The position numbers were made by a program, and so were the translations under genes. The notes below the pieces were generated by a model. The model saw only the letters and a program-made list of their open reading frames with translations. It was not told where the DNA came from and made no database searches. From Halomonas sp. YLGW01 (GTDB lineage Bacteria > Pseudomonadota > Gammaproteobacteria > Pseudomonadales > Halomonadaceae), in NCBI RefSeq assembly GCF_014840935.1, contig NZ_CP062005.1, forward strand, positions 2,108,001-2,172,000: DNA of 64,000 nt, given 5' to 3'. Each line of letters begins with the position of its first letter. Position 1 is the stretch's first letter. This document shows positions 1-10,190 of the stretch, piece after piece.

Positions 1-445
1 CGGTGTCGATACGCACCCCATCATGCGTGAAGCGATACCAGTAACAAATGATCGACGGCAGTGCCGCCAGCAGCCGATCCGCCACGTCCTGCTGCTGATC
101 GAAGCTCTGCTCGGTTTCCAGGTTGCCGAGCATCGAGGCCCCCGTGCGCATCACGTCCATCGGGTGGGCATCGGCAGGAATCTGCTCGAGCACGGCCTTC
201 AGCGCATCAGGCAGGTCGCGCAGGCCCTTGAGCTTGGTGATGTAGGCATCGAGCTCCGCCTGGTTAGGCAGCTTGCCCTTGAGCAGCAGGTAAGCCACCT
301 CCTCGAAGCGCGCATGCTCGGCCAGGTCGTGGATATCGTAGCCGCGATAGGTCAGCCCGGAGCCGCTCTTGCCCACGGTGCACAGGGCGGTGCTGCCCGC
401 GCTCTGGCCGCGCAGGCCGGCGGCTGCCTTGGGTTGTTCTGCCAT
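1..445 (-). CDS. prpC: 2-methylcitrate synthase, N-terminal part (cut by window edge)
   Basis: The minus-strand frame from the ATG at 443-445 stays open to the left edge, giving about 148 residues of a citrate-synthase fold protein. It begins MAEQPKAAAGLRGQSAG and contains the YRGYDIHDLAEHARFEEVAYLLL segment region typical of 2-methylcitrate synthase N-termini. The enzyme condenses propionyl-CoA with oxaloacetate in the cytosolic methylcitrate cycle. AGGAGA lies just upstream of the ATG. It follows prpB by about 95 bases on the same strand, so the two are probably co-transcribed under the GntR regulator further upstream. The catalytic C-terminal part lies outside the window. A general citrate synthase is the alternative, but the prpB neighbour argues strongly for PrpC. 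Confidence 0.9.
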   Translation of the reverse strand, partial: MAEQPKAAAGLRGQSAGSTALCTVGKSGSGLTYRGYDIHDLAEHARFEEVAYLLLKGKLPNQAELDAYITKLKGLRDLPDALKAVLEQIPADAHPMDVMRTGASMLGNLETEQSFDQQQDVADRLLAALPSIICYWYRFTHDGVRIDT

Positions 446-540
446 GACGTGTCTCCTACTGGCGTGTGATCGATCTTGTCGTTGTTGTCGTGACGCTTGT
501 TTACTGACGGCCGCCGCCGTGGTGGCGCCCGGTCGCTGAC

Positions 541-1428
541 TCAGGCCTGCCCCTTGTCGGCGAAGAGTGCGTCGAGCTTCTGCTCGAAGCTGTGATAATC
601 GAGGAAGTCGTAGAGCTCATCGCGGGTCTGCATGATGTCGACCACGTCTCGCTGATGCCCCGTCTCGGCGATGCTCTGATAGACCTTGAGCGCGGCGGCA
701 TTCATGGCACGGAAGGCCGACAGCGGATACAGCACCATGCGACAGCCGACCTCGCCGAGCTCCTGCTGACTGAACAGCGGCGTGGCGCCAAACTCGGTGA
801 TGTTGGCAAGAATCGGCGCCTTCACCCGGTCGCAGAAGGCCCGATAGTCATCGAGGCTATGCACAGCCTCGGCGAAGATGGCATCGGCGCCGGCCTCGAT
901 GCAGGCGTTGGCCCGGTCGATGGCTGCCTCGAGCCCTTCCTTCTGGAAGGCATCGGTGCGAGCGATCAGGTAGAAGTCCGGATCGAGGCGCGCATCGGCG
1001 GCGGCCTTGATGCGATCGACCATTTCCTCCTTGGAGACGATGGCCTTGTTGGGACGGTGGCCGCAGCGCTTCTGGGCTACCTGATCCTCGAGATGCACGG
1101 CCGCCACACCGGCACGCTGCATCTCCTTGACCGTACGCTCGATGTTGAAGGCCCCGCCCCAGCCGGTGTCGATGTCCACCAGCAACGGCAGATCGCTGGC
1201 GGCGGTGATGCGCCGAGCGTCCTCGACCACGTCGTTCATGGTGGTCATGCCAAGGTCCGGCAGGCCGAAGGAGGCATTGGCCACCCCGCCACCGGAAAGG
1301 TAGATCGCCTGATGACCGACTCTCTGTGCCATCAGCGCGGTATAGGCATTGATGGTGCCCAGGATCGGCAACGGACGCTGCGACTCGAGGGCGGCACGAA
1401 AGCGGGCACCGGGAGTTAGGGTGGTCAT
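541..1428 (-). CDS. prpB: Methylisocitrate lyase
   Basis: The 295-residue protein has the family's usual length and belongs to the isocitrate lyase/PEP mutase superfamily. It cleaves 2-methylisocitrate to pyruvate and succinate, the last step of the methylcitrate cycle. Visible signatures are [18 protein letters not shown] near residues 43-60, the metal-binding DIDTGWGG near residue 85, and the active-site loop [10 protein letters not shown] with its catalytic cysteine near residue 123. The ATG at 1428 was chosen over an upstream extension because CAGGAGATCACC precedes it and [11 protein letters not shown] matches PrpB N-termini. It lies between the GntR regulator and prpC, all on the minus strand. 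Confidence 0.95.
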   Translation of the reverse strand: MTTLTPGARFRAALESQRPLPILGTINAYTALMAQRVGHQAIYLSGGGVANASFGLPDLGMTTMNDVVEDARRITAASDLPLLVDIDTGWGGAFNIERTVKEMQRAGVAAVHLEDQVAQKRCGHRPNKAIVSKEEMVDRIKAAADARLDPDFYLIARTDAFQKEGLEAAIDRANACIEAGADAIFAEAVHSLDDYRAFCDRVKAPILANITEFGATPLFSQQELGEVGCRMVLYPLSAFRAMNAAALKVYQSIAETGHQRDVVDIMQTRDELYDFLDYHSFEQKLDALFADKGQA

Positions 1429-1468
1429 GGTGATCTCCTGTCTGGGAAGCGCCCCGGAGCGATGTCCG

Positions 1469-2179
1469 TCACGGGGTCGGTGAGGATTCCTGATCGAGAA
1501 TGGCGGCATAGCGCTCGGCGACATTGGCTCTCGATGCGCTAACATGGCGACGCATCAGGAGCTCGGAGAGCTCGGCATCGCCGGCCTCGATGGCATCGAC
1601 AATACGATGGTGCTCGACGAAGGCCCGCTGCGGCCGGGTGCCACTGGCGCTGAACTGGGTGCGATAGAGCCGCACCAGGTAATAAAGGTCATCACAGAGA
1701 ATCGTCATCAGCATGCGATTGTGGCTGCCTTGGACGATCCGGTAATGAAAGTCGAGATCCCCTTCCCGCTGGAAGTAGGCTTCGCCACGCCGGAGATCGG
1801 CCTGGCGCTCATGCACGGCCAGCACCTCACGCAGGCCCGCGATCTCCTCGGCGGTCATGTGCTCGGCGGCGAGCCTGGCGGCCATGCTCTCCAGCGCCTC
1901 GCGCACATCGAACAGCTCGATCAGCTCCTTCATCGACAGCTTGACCACCCGGGCGCCGACATGTGGCACCCGCTCGATCAGGCGATGCGTCTCGAGCCGA
2001 CGCATGGCTTCACGCAGCGGGCCACGGGAAATGCCATAGGCCTTGGAGAGGCCGGGTTCGGTGATCTTGCTGCCCGGCGCCAGGTCACCGCGCACGATGT
2101 CGCTCTGCAGCTGGTTGAAGACTCGCTCTGCCAGGGTGCGCACTTCCGGGGTCGAGAGATCGGGTGAGGACGTTGTCAT
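1469..2179 (-). CDS. GntR-family (FadR/FCD type) regulator of the prp operon
   Basis: This 236-residue protein has an N-terminal winged helix (residues about 10-75, with [28 protein letters not shown]) and a C-terminal all-helical FCD ligand-binding domain. The FCD histidine and aspartate positions are visible in DLDFHYRI and in the closing [11 protein letters not shown] segment. It lies directly upstream of prpB and prpC on the same strand, so it most likely controls propionate catabolism, probably as a repressor released by a pathway intermediate (inference). The ATG at 2179 was preferred to a TTG at 2194. A palindrome of GntR-operator type begins five bases upstream of this ATG, suggesting autoregulation. 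Confidence 0.88.
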   Translation of the reverse strand: MTTSSPDLSTPEVRTLAERVFNQLQSDIVRGDLAPGSKITEPGLSKAYGISRGPLREAMRRLETHRLIERVPHVGARVVKLSMKELIELFDVREALESMAARLAAEHMTAEEIAGLREVLAVHERQADLRRGEAYFQREGDLDFHYRIVQGSHNRMLMTILCDDLYYLVRLYRTQFSASGTRPQRAFVEHHRIVDAIEAGDAELSELLMRRHVSASRANVAERYAAILDQESSPTP

Positions 2180-2183
2180 GGGG

Positions 2184-2195
2184 ATTGTCGACAAT
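2184..2195. promoter_or_regulatory. Palindromic GntR-type operator, copy 1
   Basis: ATTGTCGACAAT is a perfect 12-base palindrome lying just upstream of the GntR-family regulator gene. Its core TTGTCGACAA fits the general GntR pattern of GT and AC half-sites around a short centre. The same core recurs 118 bases further upstream, which supports a real operator pair for prp autoregulation rather than a chance palindrome. Confidence 0.65.
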
Positions 2196-2301
2196 TAAAT
2201 GATAAAATGAACTTTAGCTAGCCACCGTGATGCGGTCAATATGCAGATGACCCGCATGGGCTACACCTTTTGGTGTAAGGCTAAAGGCGAGCTCTCGCTC
2301 T

Positions 2302-2313
2302 GTTGTCGACAAT
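2302..2313. promoter_or_regulatory. Palindromic GntR-type operator, copy 2
   Basis: GTTGTCGACAAT matches operator copy 1 at 11 of 12 positions and keeps the perfect TTGTCGACAA core. It lies in the intergenic region between the prp regulator and the divergent pabB. The centre-to-centre distance to copy 1 is 118 bases, close to eleven helical turns, which would permit looping between two bound dimers (inference). Confidence 0.6.
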
Positions 2314-2437
2314 ATTACCAGAGATGGCGGAGCGAAGCTGAGTCTTTCCCGATTCGGCGGCAACACTGATGACACGAAAGGGACAAATGGCGTCGCGGCC
2401 CCTAGAATGTGGCGCTCGTTGAGGAAAAGCACACCCC

Positions 2438-3796
2438 ATGAGTTCACGACTGGAAATCACGCCACTGCCCTATCGGCCGGACCCGCTCGGCTACTTTGGC
2501 CCGTTACGCGAGCGTCGCGGTGCCGTGCTGCTCGATAGCGGACGCCCGCAAGGTCCTGGGGGACGCTATGACATCATCAGCGCCGAGCCACTGGCCCTGA
2601 TGAGTGTCAGCCCCTCCGGCCAGGTCGACTGCGATATCGACCCGCCGCTGCCTGAAGAGCCGATCGCCGCGCAGAAGGCCCTGCTTTCACGGCTCGCCGT
2701 GGAGGCACCGGAGAGCGACCTGCCCTTCCTCGGCGGCCTGATCGGCTATTGGAGCTACGACTTCGGCCGGTGCCTGGAGCCGATTGCCGGCCAGGCCGCG
2801 GACCTCGTCGACCTGCCCTGGAGCCGGGTCGGTCTCTATGACTGGGCGATCATCCAGGATCATGCGCTCGGCGAGAGCTTCCTGGTGGCCGATCGGAAGC
2901 GCCGCGCCCAGGTGGAAGGCTGGCTGGCGGCCGACGCCCCGATCAGTGCGCCCTTCGCCATCATCTCCCCCTTCGCAGGCGAGCAGGACCGGGCGGGCTA
3001 TGGCGAGCGCTTTCGCGCCGTACAGCGCTATATTCATGCCGGCGACTGCTACCAGATCAATCTGACCCAGCGCTTCAGCGCCCCCTACCGGGGCGACCTG
3101 TGGCAGGCCTACCTGCACCTGCGCGAGGCGACCCCCACGCCCTTCGCCGGCTACATGGCCTGGGATGACAAGGCAGTGCTGTCGCTGTCACCGGAGCGGT
3201 TCCTGCAGTGTCATGCAGGCCACGTCGAGGCCCGTCCGATCAAGGGCACGCGCCCGCGAGGCGATACCCCCGAGCAGGATGTGGCCCTGGCCAAGGAGCT
3301 CAAGGCCAGCGCCAAGGATCGCGCCGAGAACGTGATGATCGTCGATCTGCTGCGCAACGACCTGAGCCGGGCCTGCGCTCCTGGGAGCGTGCGGGTGCCC
3401 CAGCTGTGCGGACTGGAAAGCTACGCCAACGTGCACCATCTGGTCAGCGTGGTCGAGGGACGCCTGGCCGATGATCAGACGCCGCTGGACATCCTGGCGG
3501 CGGCCTTCCCGGGTGGCTCGATCACCGGCGCGCCGAAGATTCGCGCCATGCAGATCATCGACGAGCTGGAGCCCAGCCGGCGCAGCGTTTACTGCGGAAG
3601 CCTGGGCTATATCGACCAGCGTGGGCACATGGACACTTCGATCGCCATCCGGACCGCAGTGGCCAGTGACGGGCAGCTGCACCTATGGGGCGGTGGCGGC
3701 CTGGTCGCCGACTCGGAGGAGGATGCCGAATACGTCGAGACCCTGGACAAGATCCGGCACCTGCTGACGGCGCTGAGCGACGCCGAGCCGCAGTGA
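2438..3796 (+). CDS. pabB: Aminodeoxychorismate synthase component I
   Basis: At 452 residues this is the standard length for PabB. It converts chorismate plus ammonia to 4-amino-4-deoxychorismate for folate synthesis. The chorismate-utilising domain shows PIKGTRPRG near residue 267, where lysine of PIKGT is the PabB nucleophile (anthranilate synthase has alanine there), then [27 protein letters not shown] and GGGLVADSEEDAEY. The lysine separates it from trpE at 27811. No pabA is nearby; the TrpG at 22830 could supply the glutaminase activity, as amphibolic subunits do in some bacteria (inference). GAGG lies 13 bases before the ATG. Confidence 0.95.
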   Translation: MSSRLEITPLPYRPDPLGYFGPLRERRGAVLLDSGRPQGPGGRYDIISAEPLALMSVSPSGQVDCDIDPPLPEEPIAAQKALLSRLAVEAPESDLPFLGGLIGYWSYDFGRCLEPIAGQAADLVDLPWSRVGLYDWAIIQDHALGESFLVADRKRRAQVEGWLAADAPISAPFAIISPFAGEQDRAGYGERFRAVQRYIHAGDCYQINLTQRFSAPYRGDLWQAYLHLREATPTPFAGYMAWDDKAVLSLSPERFLQCHAGHVEARPIKGTRPRGDTPEQDVALAKELKASAKDRAENVMIVDLLRNDLSRACAPGSVRVPQLCGLESYANVHHLVSVVEGRLADDQTPLDILAAAFPGGSITGAPKIRAMQIIDELEPSRRSVYCGSLGYIDQRGHMDTSIAIRTAVASDGQLHLWGGGGLVADSEEDAEYVETLDKIRHLLTALSDAEPQ

Positions 3797-4000
3797 GGAA
3801 GGCGGGGCCACAGACATGCCGGACACACACGTCAGCCCGATGCGCCATATAGCACCAGGCATTCTAACGACACCCTGACGTGCAATCATTTCGCTATATA
3901 AGAACCGAACCAATAGGTATTGGGGCCGGGGACAGGCGATTTGCTAGGGTATCGCCATTATCGGAACGCTCTCAGGTTCCTCATCATTTCAGGAGGCCCC

Positions 4001-4621
4001 ATGGACTTTGACATCGACGCCATCAATCGCGACCTCGGCCACGACCCGGAGGCCATGACCCGCTGGGCGCTGGGCCTCGGTCAGCATGCCATCTGCACCA
4101 CCAACTTCCGCCCCTTCGAGGCGGTGATCCTGCATATGGTCACCCGGGTCAAGCCGGACATCCCGGTCGTCTGGATGGACTCGGGCTACAACACCGAGGC
4201 CACCTACCGCTTCGCCGACGAGGTCATCAAGCGGCTTGACCTGAATCTGGTCAGCTACCTGCCCAAGCGCACCCGTGCCCACCGGGAAGCCCTGGAAGGC
4301 GCCATGCCGACCATCGATGACCCGCGCCATGCCGCCTTCACCGAGGAGGTCAAGCTCGAGCCCTTCACTCGCGCCCTGCGCGAAATGGCCCCGCAGGTCT
4401 GGCTGACCGCCCTGCGTGCCGAGGACACTCCCGAACGCGCCAAGATGCAGCCGGTGTCGATCAACGACGATGGCCTGATCAAGGTCGCCCCGGTATTGCA
4501 CTGGAGCGCCAAGGACATGTACGAGTATCTGGTCAAGCACGACCTGCCCAACAACTTCGACTACTTCGACCCCACCAAGGTGGAAGACAAGCGCGAGTGC
4601 GGTCTGCACCTTCAGCACTGA
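4001..4621 (+). CDS. cysH: Phosphoadenylyl-sulfate (PAPS) reductase
   Basis: The 206-residue protein is a PAPS reductase-family enzyme that reduces activated sulfate to sulfite using thioredoxin. It contains PDIPVVWMDSGYNTEATYRF near residues 45-65, LRAEDTPERAKM (the substrate-binding region) and ends in KRECGLHLQH, whose cysteine is the catalytic thiol. There is no CC...CxxC cysteine set, so it is not the Fe-S APS reductase type. It is shorter than the E. coli enzyme and its C-terminal segment differs. AGGAGG sits seven bases before the ATG at 4001. The convergent cysB downstream, the known activator of cysteine genes, and the thioredoxin gene nearby fit its role. Confidence 0.92.
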   Translation: MDFDIDAINRDLGHDPEAMTRWALGLGQHAICTTNFRPFEAVILHMVTRVKPDIPVVWMDSGYNTEATYRFADEVIKRLDLNLVSYLPKRTRAHREALEGAMPTIDDPRHAAFTEEVKLEPFTRALREMAPQVWLTALRAEDTPERAKMQPVSINDDGLIKVAPVLHWSAKDMYEYLVKHDLPNNFDYFDPTKVEDKRECGLHLQH

Positions 4622-4675
4622 TCATCGAGTGGCTCGCCAGTCATCGTGTCAGTAGCGACTTTGGTCGTTGAAGAC

Positions 4676-4713
4676 GAGAAGGCCCCGGCAACGCGAGTTG
4701 CCGGGGCCTTCTC
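4676..4713. terminator. Bidirectional terminator between cysH and cysB
   Basis: A 17-base-pair perfect stem (arms 4676-4692 and 4697-4713, starting GAGAAGGCCCCGG) closes a GCGA tetraloop between two convergent genes. It can serve both transcripts. Confidence 0.9.
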
Positions 4714-4821
4714 TTGTCTGGTGTGCGCGGCTGCCTTGCCTTGTGCCGCTGTGCCGCACTGCCTGGCCACAGGCCGTCTTCATGACACCCGACGGGCGCC
4801 TGAGCGGCCTTTAGGGCGCGC

Positions 4822-5912
<1,091 letters not shown>

Positions 5913-6069
5913 TGCCCTGTGAGCGCGCAGCCTCGATGTCGAGACCATGGCCTCCGGCTATTGATCTGATTGGGGAACCGGCATTTGCCAGCGGCCTCGG
6001 CGGCCGCTAACATCAGCCGACTATGCTGAAACAGCACGCGTTCAACGCGTAATGCAACGGGAGAATTCC

Positions 6070-6393
6070 ATGGCCAACAACGTCGATGTCACCACCGCCA
6101 ACTTTGAGCAGGAAGTCCTCAAGGCGGACATGCCTGTTCTGCTGAAGTTCTGGGCCCCCTGGTGCGGCCCCTGCAAGATGATGGCGCCGGTGGTGGACGA
6201 AGTCGCCGATGAGCGTGCCGACAATGTCAAGGTCGTGAGCGTGAACGTAGATGACGCACCGGACATTGCCGCCGAGCACGGCGTTCGCGGCGTACCGACC
6301 GTGATGCTCTTCAAGTCTGGCGCCAAGGTGGCCTCGCTGGTCGGCGCCCAGTCCAAGTCACAGCTCGCGCAGTTCATCGATCAGAACGCCTGA
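6070..6393 (+). CDS. trxA: Thioredoxin 1
   Basis: The 107-residue protein is a complete thioredoxin with the redox-active WCGPC motif at about residues 31-35 and the cis-proline segment VRGVPTVMLF. It is the general cytosolic disulfide reductant and serves PAPS reductase, encoded close by. The ATG at 6070 follows CGGGAGAATTCC and gives the usual N-terminus; an in-frame ATG at 6052 is less well placed. A strong hairpin follows at 6423-6451, so trxA is probably monocistronic. Confidence 0.96.
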   Translation: MANNVDVTTANFEQEVLKADMPVLLKFWAPWCGPCKMMAPVVDEVADERADNVKVVSVNVDDAPDIAAEHGVRGVPTVMLFKSGAKVASLVGAQSKSQLAQFIDQNA

Positions 6394-6422
6394 TCGCGGG
6401 CCTCGCCCCCATCACGTTCGCT

Positions 6423-6451
6423 CCGACGCCCCGGCCTTGCCGGGGCGTCGG
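6423..6451. terminator. Terminator after trxA
   Basis: A 13-base-pair perfect stem (CCGACGCCCCGGC and its complement, 6423-6435 and 6439-6451) with a CTT loop lies 30 bases after trxA and before the convergent permease gene. Confidence 0.85.
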
Positions 6452-6470
6452 CGTTTCAGGGCCCTGTGTG

Positions 6471-7565
6471 TCAGGGCTCTGAAGACGGCCCCACGTGATT
6501 GGTCTGCGTCACCGGGCGCTCATGGGCCGGCCCCAGCAGGCGGGCCATCCAGCGCGTCTGAGGATGACTGTCGAGGGCAATCTTGAGGGTCATCGTCAAC
6601 AGCACCGACAGCAACAGCCCCCCCGTCCCCAGGATCCAGCCCCATACCACCAGCGATAGGAACGCCACGAAGGTCGAGAGGCCCAACGCGCGCCCCATCA
6701 CCCGCGGCTCGACCAGGTTGCCCAACACGAAGTTGATGCCCAGGTAACTCCCCGCCAGCAGCGTCGCCGGGAAGACCCCACCCTGGGGTGAGACCAGCAG
6801 CAGCAGCACCGGGGGAATCGCCGCCAGCACCGAGCCGATATTGGGAATGTAGTTGAGCCCGAAGGCCAGCGTCGCCCACAGCAATGGGAAATCAACGCCC
6901 AATATCTTGCAGGCCAGCCACACCAGCACCCCGGTCACCAGGCTGATCAGGGTCTTCACCGCCAGGTAACGCTTGAGCGTCTGGCTGAACTCATTGAAGC
7001 GCTGAAGGCTCGGCGCCGGATTCAGCAGCGCCTGGGAGACCTTGTCGCGGAAATGGAGCGTCTCGAACAGCAAGAAAATCACCAGCAGCCCCACGATCAG
7101 GCTCTGCATCACGACGTTGCCGACTTCACCCAGCAGCGCCGGAATCAGCTGGGTGGCCTGAGTTGGGTCCAGCCATTCGGAGAAACGCTCCGGGCGGATC
7201 GACACCCCGATGCCCGCCAGCCAGTTGAGGATGCTCAGGTAATGCTCATAGAGTTGCGACTCAAGGCCTGGCAGTTCTTCGGCAAAGGTATTGACGCTAT
7301 TGACCAGCAACAAGCCCAGCAGACTCAGCAGCAACCCGATCACCATCAGTGTCAGCCACACCGACAGCCGCAGCGACACGCCATGGCGATGCAACCAGTG
7401 CACCGGCGAGGTACAGATCACGGCGATGAACAGCGACAGTAGCAGCGGCACCAGCAGACTGGCCCCGAGCTTCATGCCGCCGATGATGACCACCAGCGCG
7501 GCCAGCGCCAGGGTCAGGTTAAGCGGCATGGTGTTCGCCGCCTCGTCGAGATCCTCGTCGTTCAT
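6471..7565 (-). CDS. AI-2E family (PerM-like) membrane transporter
   Basis: The 364-residue protein has the pattern of the AI-2E/PerM family: paired N-terminal membrane helices (residues about 14-50), a third at about 65-90, a soluble stretch, then a C-terminal membrane bundle containing the family signature LNYIPNIGSVLAAIPP and the conserved NLVEPRVMGRALGLS. Family members include the putative AI-2 exporter TqsA and Na+/H+ antiporter-like proteins, so the substrate cannot be named. It runs convergently to trxA and divergently from the SIMPL gene. Confidence 0.85.
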   Translation of the reverse strand: MNDEDLDEAANTMPLNLTLALAALVVIIGGMKLGASLLVPLLLSLFIAVICTSPVHWLHRHGVSLRLSVWLTLMVIGLLLSLLGLLLVNSVNTFAEELPGLESQLYEHYLSILNWLAGIGVSIRPERFSEWLDPTQATQLIPALLGEVGNVVMQSLIVGLLVIFLLFETLHFRDKVSQALLNPAPSLQRFNEFSQTLKRYLAVKTLISLVTGVLVWLACKILGVDFPLLWATLAFGLNYIPNIGSVLAAIPPVLLLLVSPQGGVFPATLLAGSYLGINFVLGNLVEPRVMGRALGLSTFVAFLSLVVWGWILGTGGLLLSVLLTMTLKIALDSHPQTRWMARLLGPAHERPVTQTNHVGPSSEP

Positions 7566-7675
7566 GAGCCCTTCCCGGGAATCGCTTATGCTGGATGATG
7601 AATGAAGTTTACCGACTCGCCGCCCCCTTTACACAATCGACGGGCGAGATGTCAGCCACACTGCACGGAGGTTTC

Positions 7676-8527
7676 ATGCTTTCCTTTCCTGCCCCACCTG
7701 CTCTGATGGGCCGTCGCCTAATCGGCCGTCTCACCCCTCCATGCCACGGCTCGCGCGCCCGCTCCCTTCTTGGCCTGCTGCTGGCCACCTGGCTGACGAC
7801 AGGCGCCACGGCCCAGGCTCAGCCGCCGGCTGTCCAGGATCAAACGCCGGGACGACTCGAGGTGGCGGCGCACCACACCCTGGAGGTGGCGCCGGACATG
7901 GCCACCCTCAACGCCCGCCTGTGGGAGCGCACTCCAGCGCGGGCGATCGATTCGGCCCGGGAGGCGAGCCCCGAGGCCCTGAGCCAGGCGCGCAGCCGGC
8001 TCGAGGCCCGCATGGGCAAGCTGATTCGCACCCTCGAGGCGGACGGCCTGCCCCGGGACGCCATCCAGGCCGGCTCACTATCGGTGCAGCCGAGCTATAT
8101 CCAAGGCCCTGTCGACACCGAGGGCCAGCCCGAGCGGCGGGTGCGGACTCAGCTGACCCGGCCGGTCACCCTGACCCTTGATGACCTGGAGGCCCTTCCC
8201 GGCCTGCTCGATGCCCTGACCACCGCCGGCGTCGATGCCCTGGATGGCGTCAGCTACGATCTCAAGGATCGCAGCGCCGCAAGCGACAAGGCCCTTGAGC
8301 TCGCCATCGACCGGGCCAAGGCCAAGGCCACCCTGATGGCCGAGCGCCTGGGCATCACCCTGGGCCGCGTGCTGCAGGTGCAGGAAACGCAGATGCCGAG
8401 GTTCCAGCCGCAGATGATGATGCGCGCCGCCGATGCGGCCCCAAAGGAGTCGGCCTCCGAGTATCGCCCTGGCCAGATCGAGATCGAGGCCGAGGTGGCC
8501 ATTCACTGGGCCATTGCCGACGAGTGA
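7676..8527 (+). CDS. SIMPL-domain (DUF541) exported protein
   Basis: This 283-residue protein begins with a basic and hydrophobic leader (GSRARSLLGLLLATWLTTGATAQA, residues about 24-47) that looks like a signal peptide, followed by a SIMPL domain. Typical features are the early EVAPDMATLNARLW segment and RAKAKATLMAERLGITLGRVLQVQE near the C-terminus. Members are periplasmic or outer-membrane-associated and poorly understood; some protect against stress. The ATG at 7676 follows ACGGAGGTTTC, better than the upstream alternative at 7595. It ends before a strong hairpin at 8576. Confidence 0.85.
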   Translation: MLSFPAPPALMGRRLIGRLTPPCHGSRARSLLGLLLATWLTTGATAQAQPPAVQDQTPGRLEVAAHHTLEVAPDMATLNARLWERTPARAIDSAREASPEALSQARSRLEARMGKLIRTLEADGLPRDAIQAGSLSVQPSYIQGPVDTEGQPERRVRTQLTRPVTLTLDDLEALPGLLDALTTAGVDALDGVSYDLKDRSAASDKALELAIDRAKAKATLMAERLGITLGRVLQVQETQMPRFQPQMMMRAADAAPKESASEYRPGQIEIEAEVAIHWAIADE

Positions 8528-8575
8528 CGCGATGATCAAGCACCGGGTCAAGTACAGCGCTTGACGCCAAATGCA

Positions 8576-8608
8576 CAAGGCCCCGACGGCGCTGCCGTCG
8601 GGGCCTTG
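8576..8608. terminator. Terminator between the SIMPL gene and serS
   Basis: A 15-base-pair perfect stem (CAAGGCCCCGACGGC at 8576-8590 with its complement at 8594-8608, loop GCT) lies between convergent genes and can act in both directions. Confidence 0.9.
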
Positions 8609-8700
8609 CTATTCCCTGTCACGTCACGCGATCGGTCGCGTCTGACGATGGGGGGAGGCAATCACTGATACGCCTGCATGCCGACAAGGCCTCGGCGCGC

Positions 8701-10053
<1,353 letters not shown>

Positions 10054-10190
10054 TCACCACGCCGGGGCCGGGGTGCACCGCCCGGCGTGCTCCGGTAAAG
10101 TGGGCGCTATTCCTTTCTTCCTGCCCACGCCAGGACATCGATGGCGATGACCGCCGGCCAGGGCAGCGACCCACGGTCTGATAGCGACTC

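Noticed and set aside
470-500. Repeated TTGTCGTTGTTGTCG between prpC and prpB, resembling the prp operator half-site
   Set aside because: It is not palindromic; it lacks the GACAA half needed for the operator core.
2214-2447. 77-codon minus-strand frame over the prp/pabB intergenic region
   Set aside because: It overlaps the pabB start and the operator palindrome, has no good ribosome site and no family resemblance.
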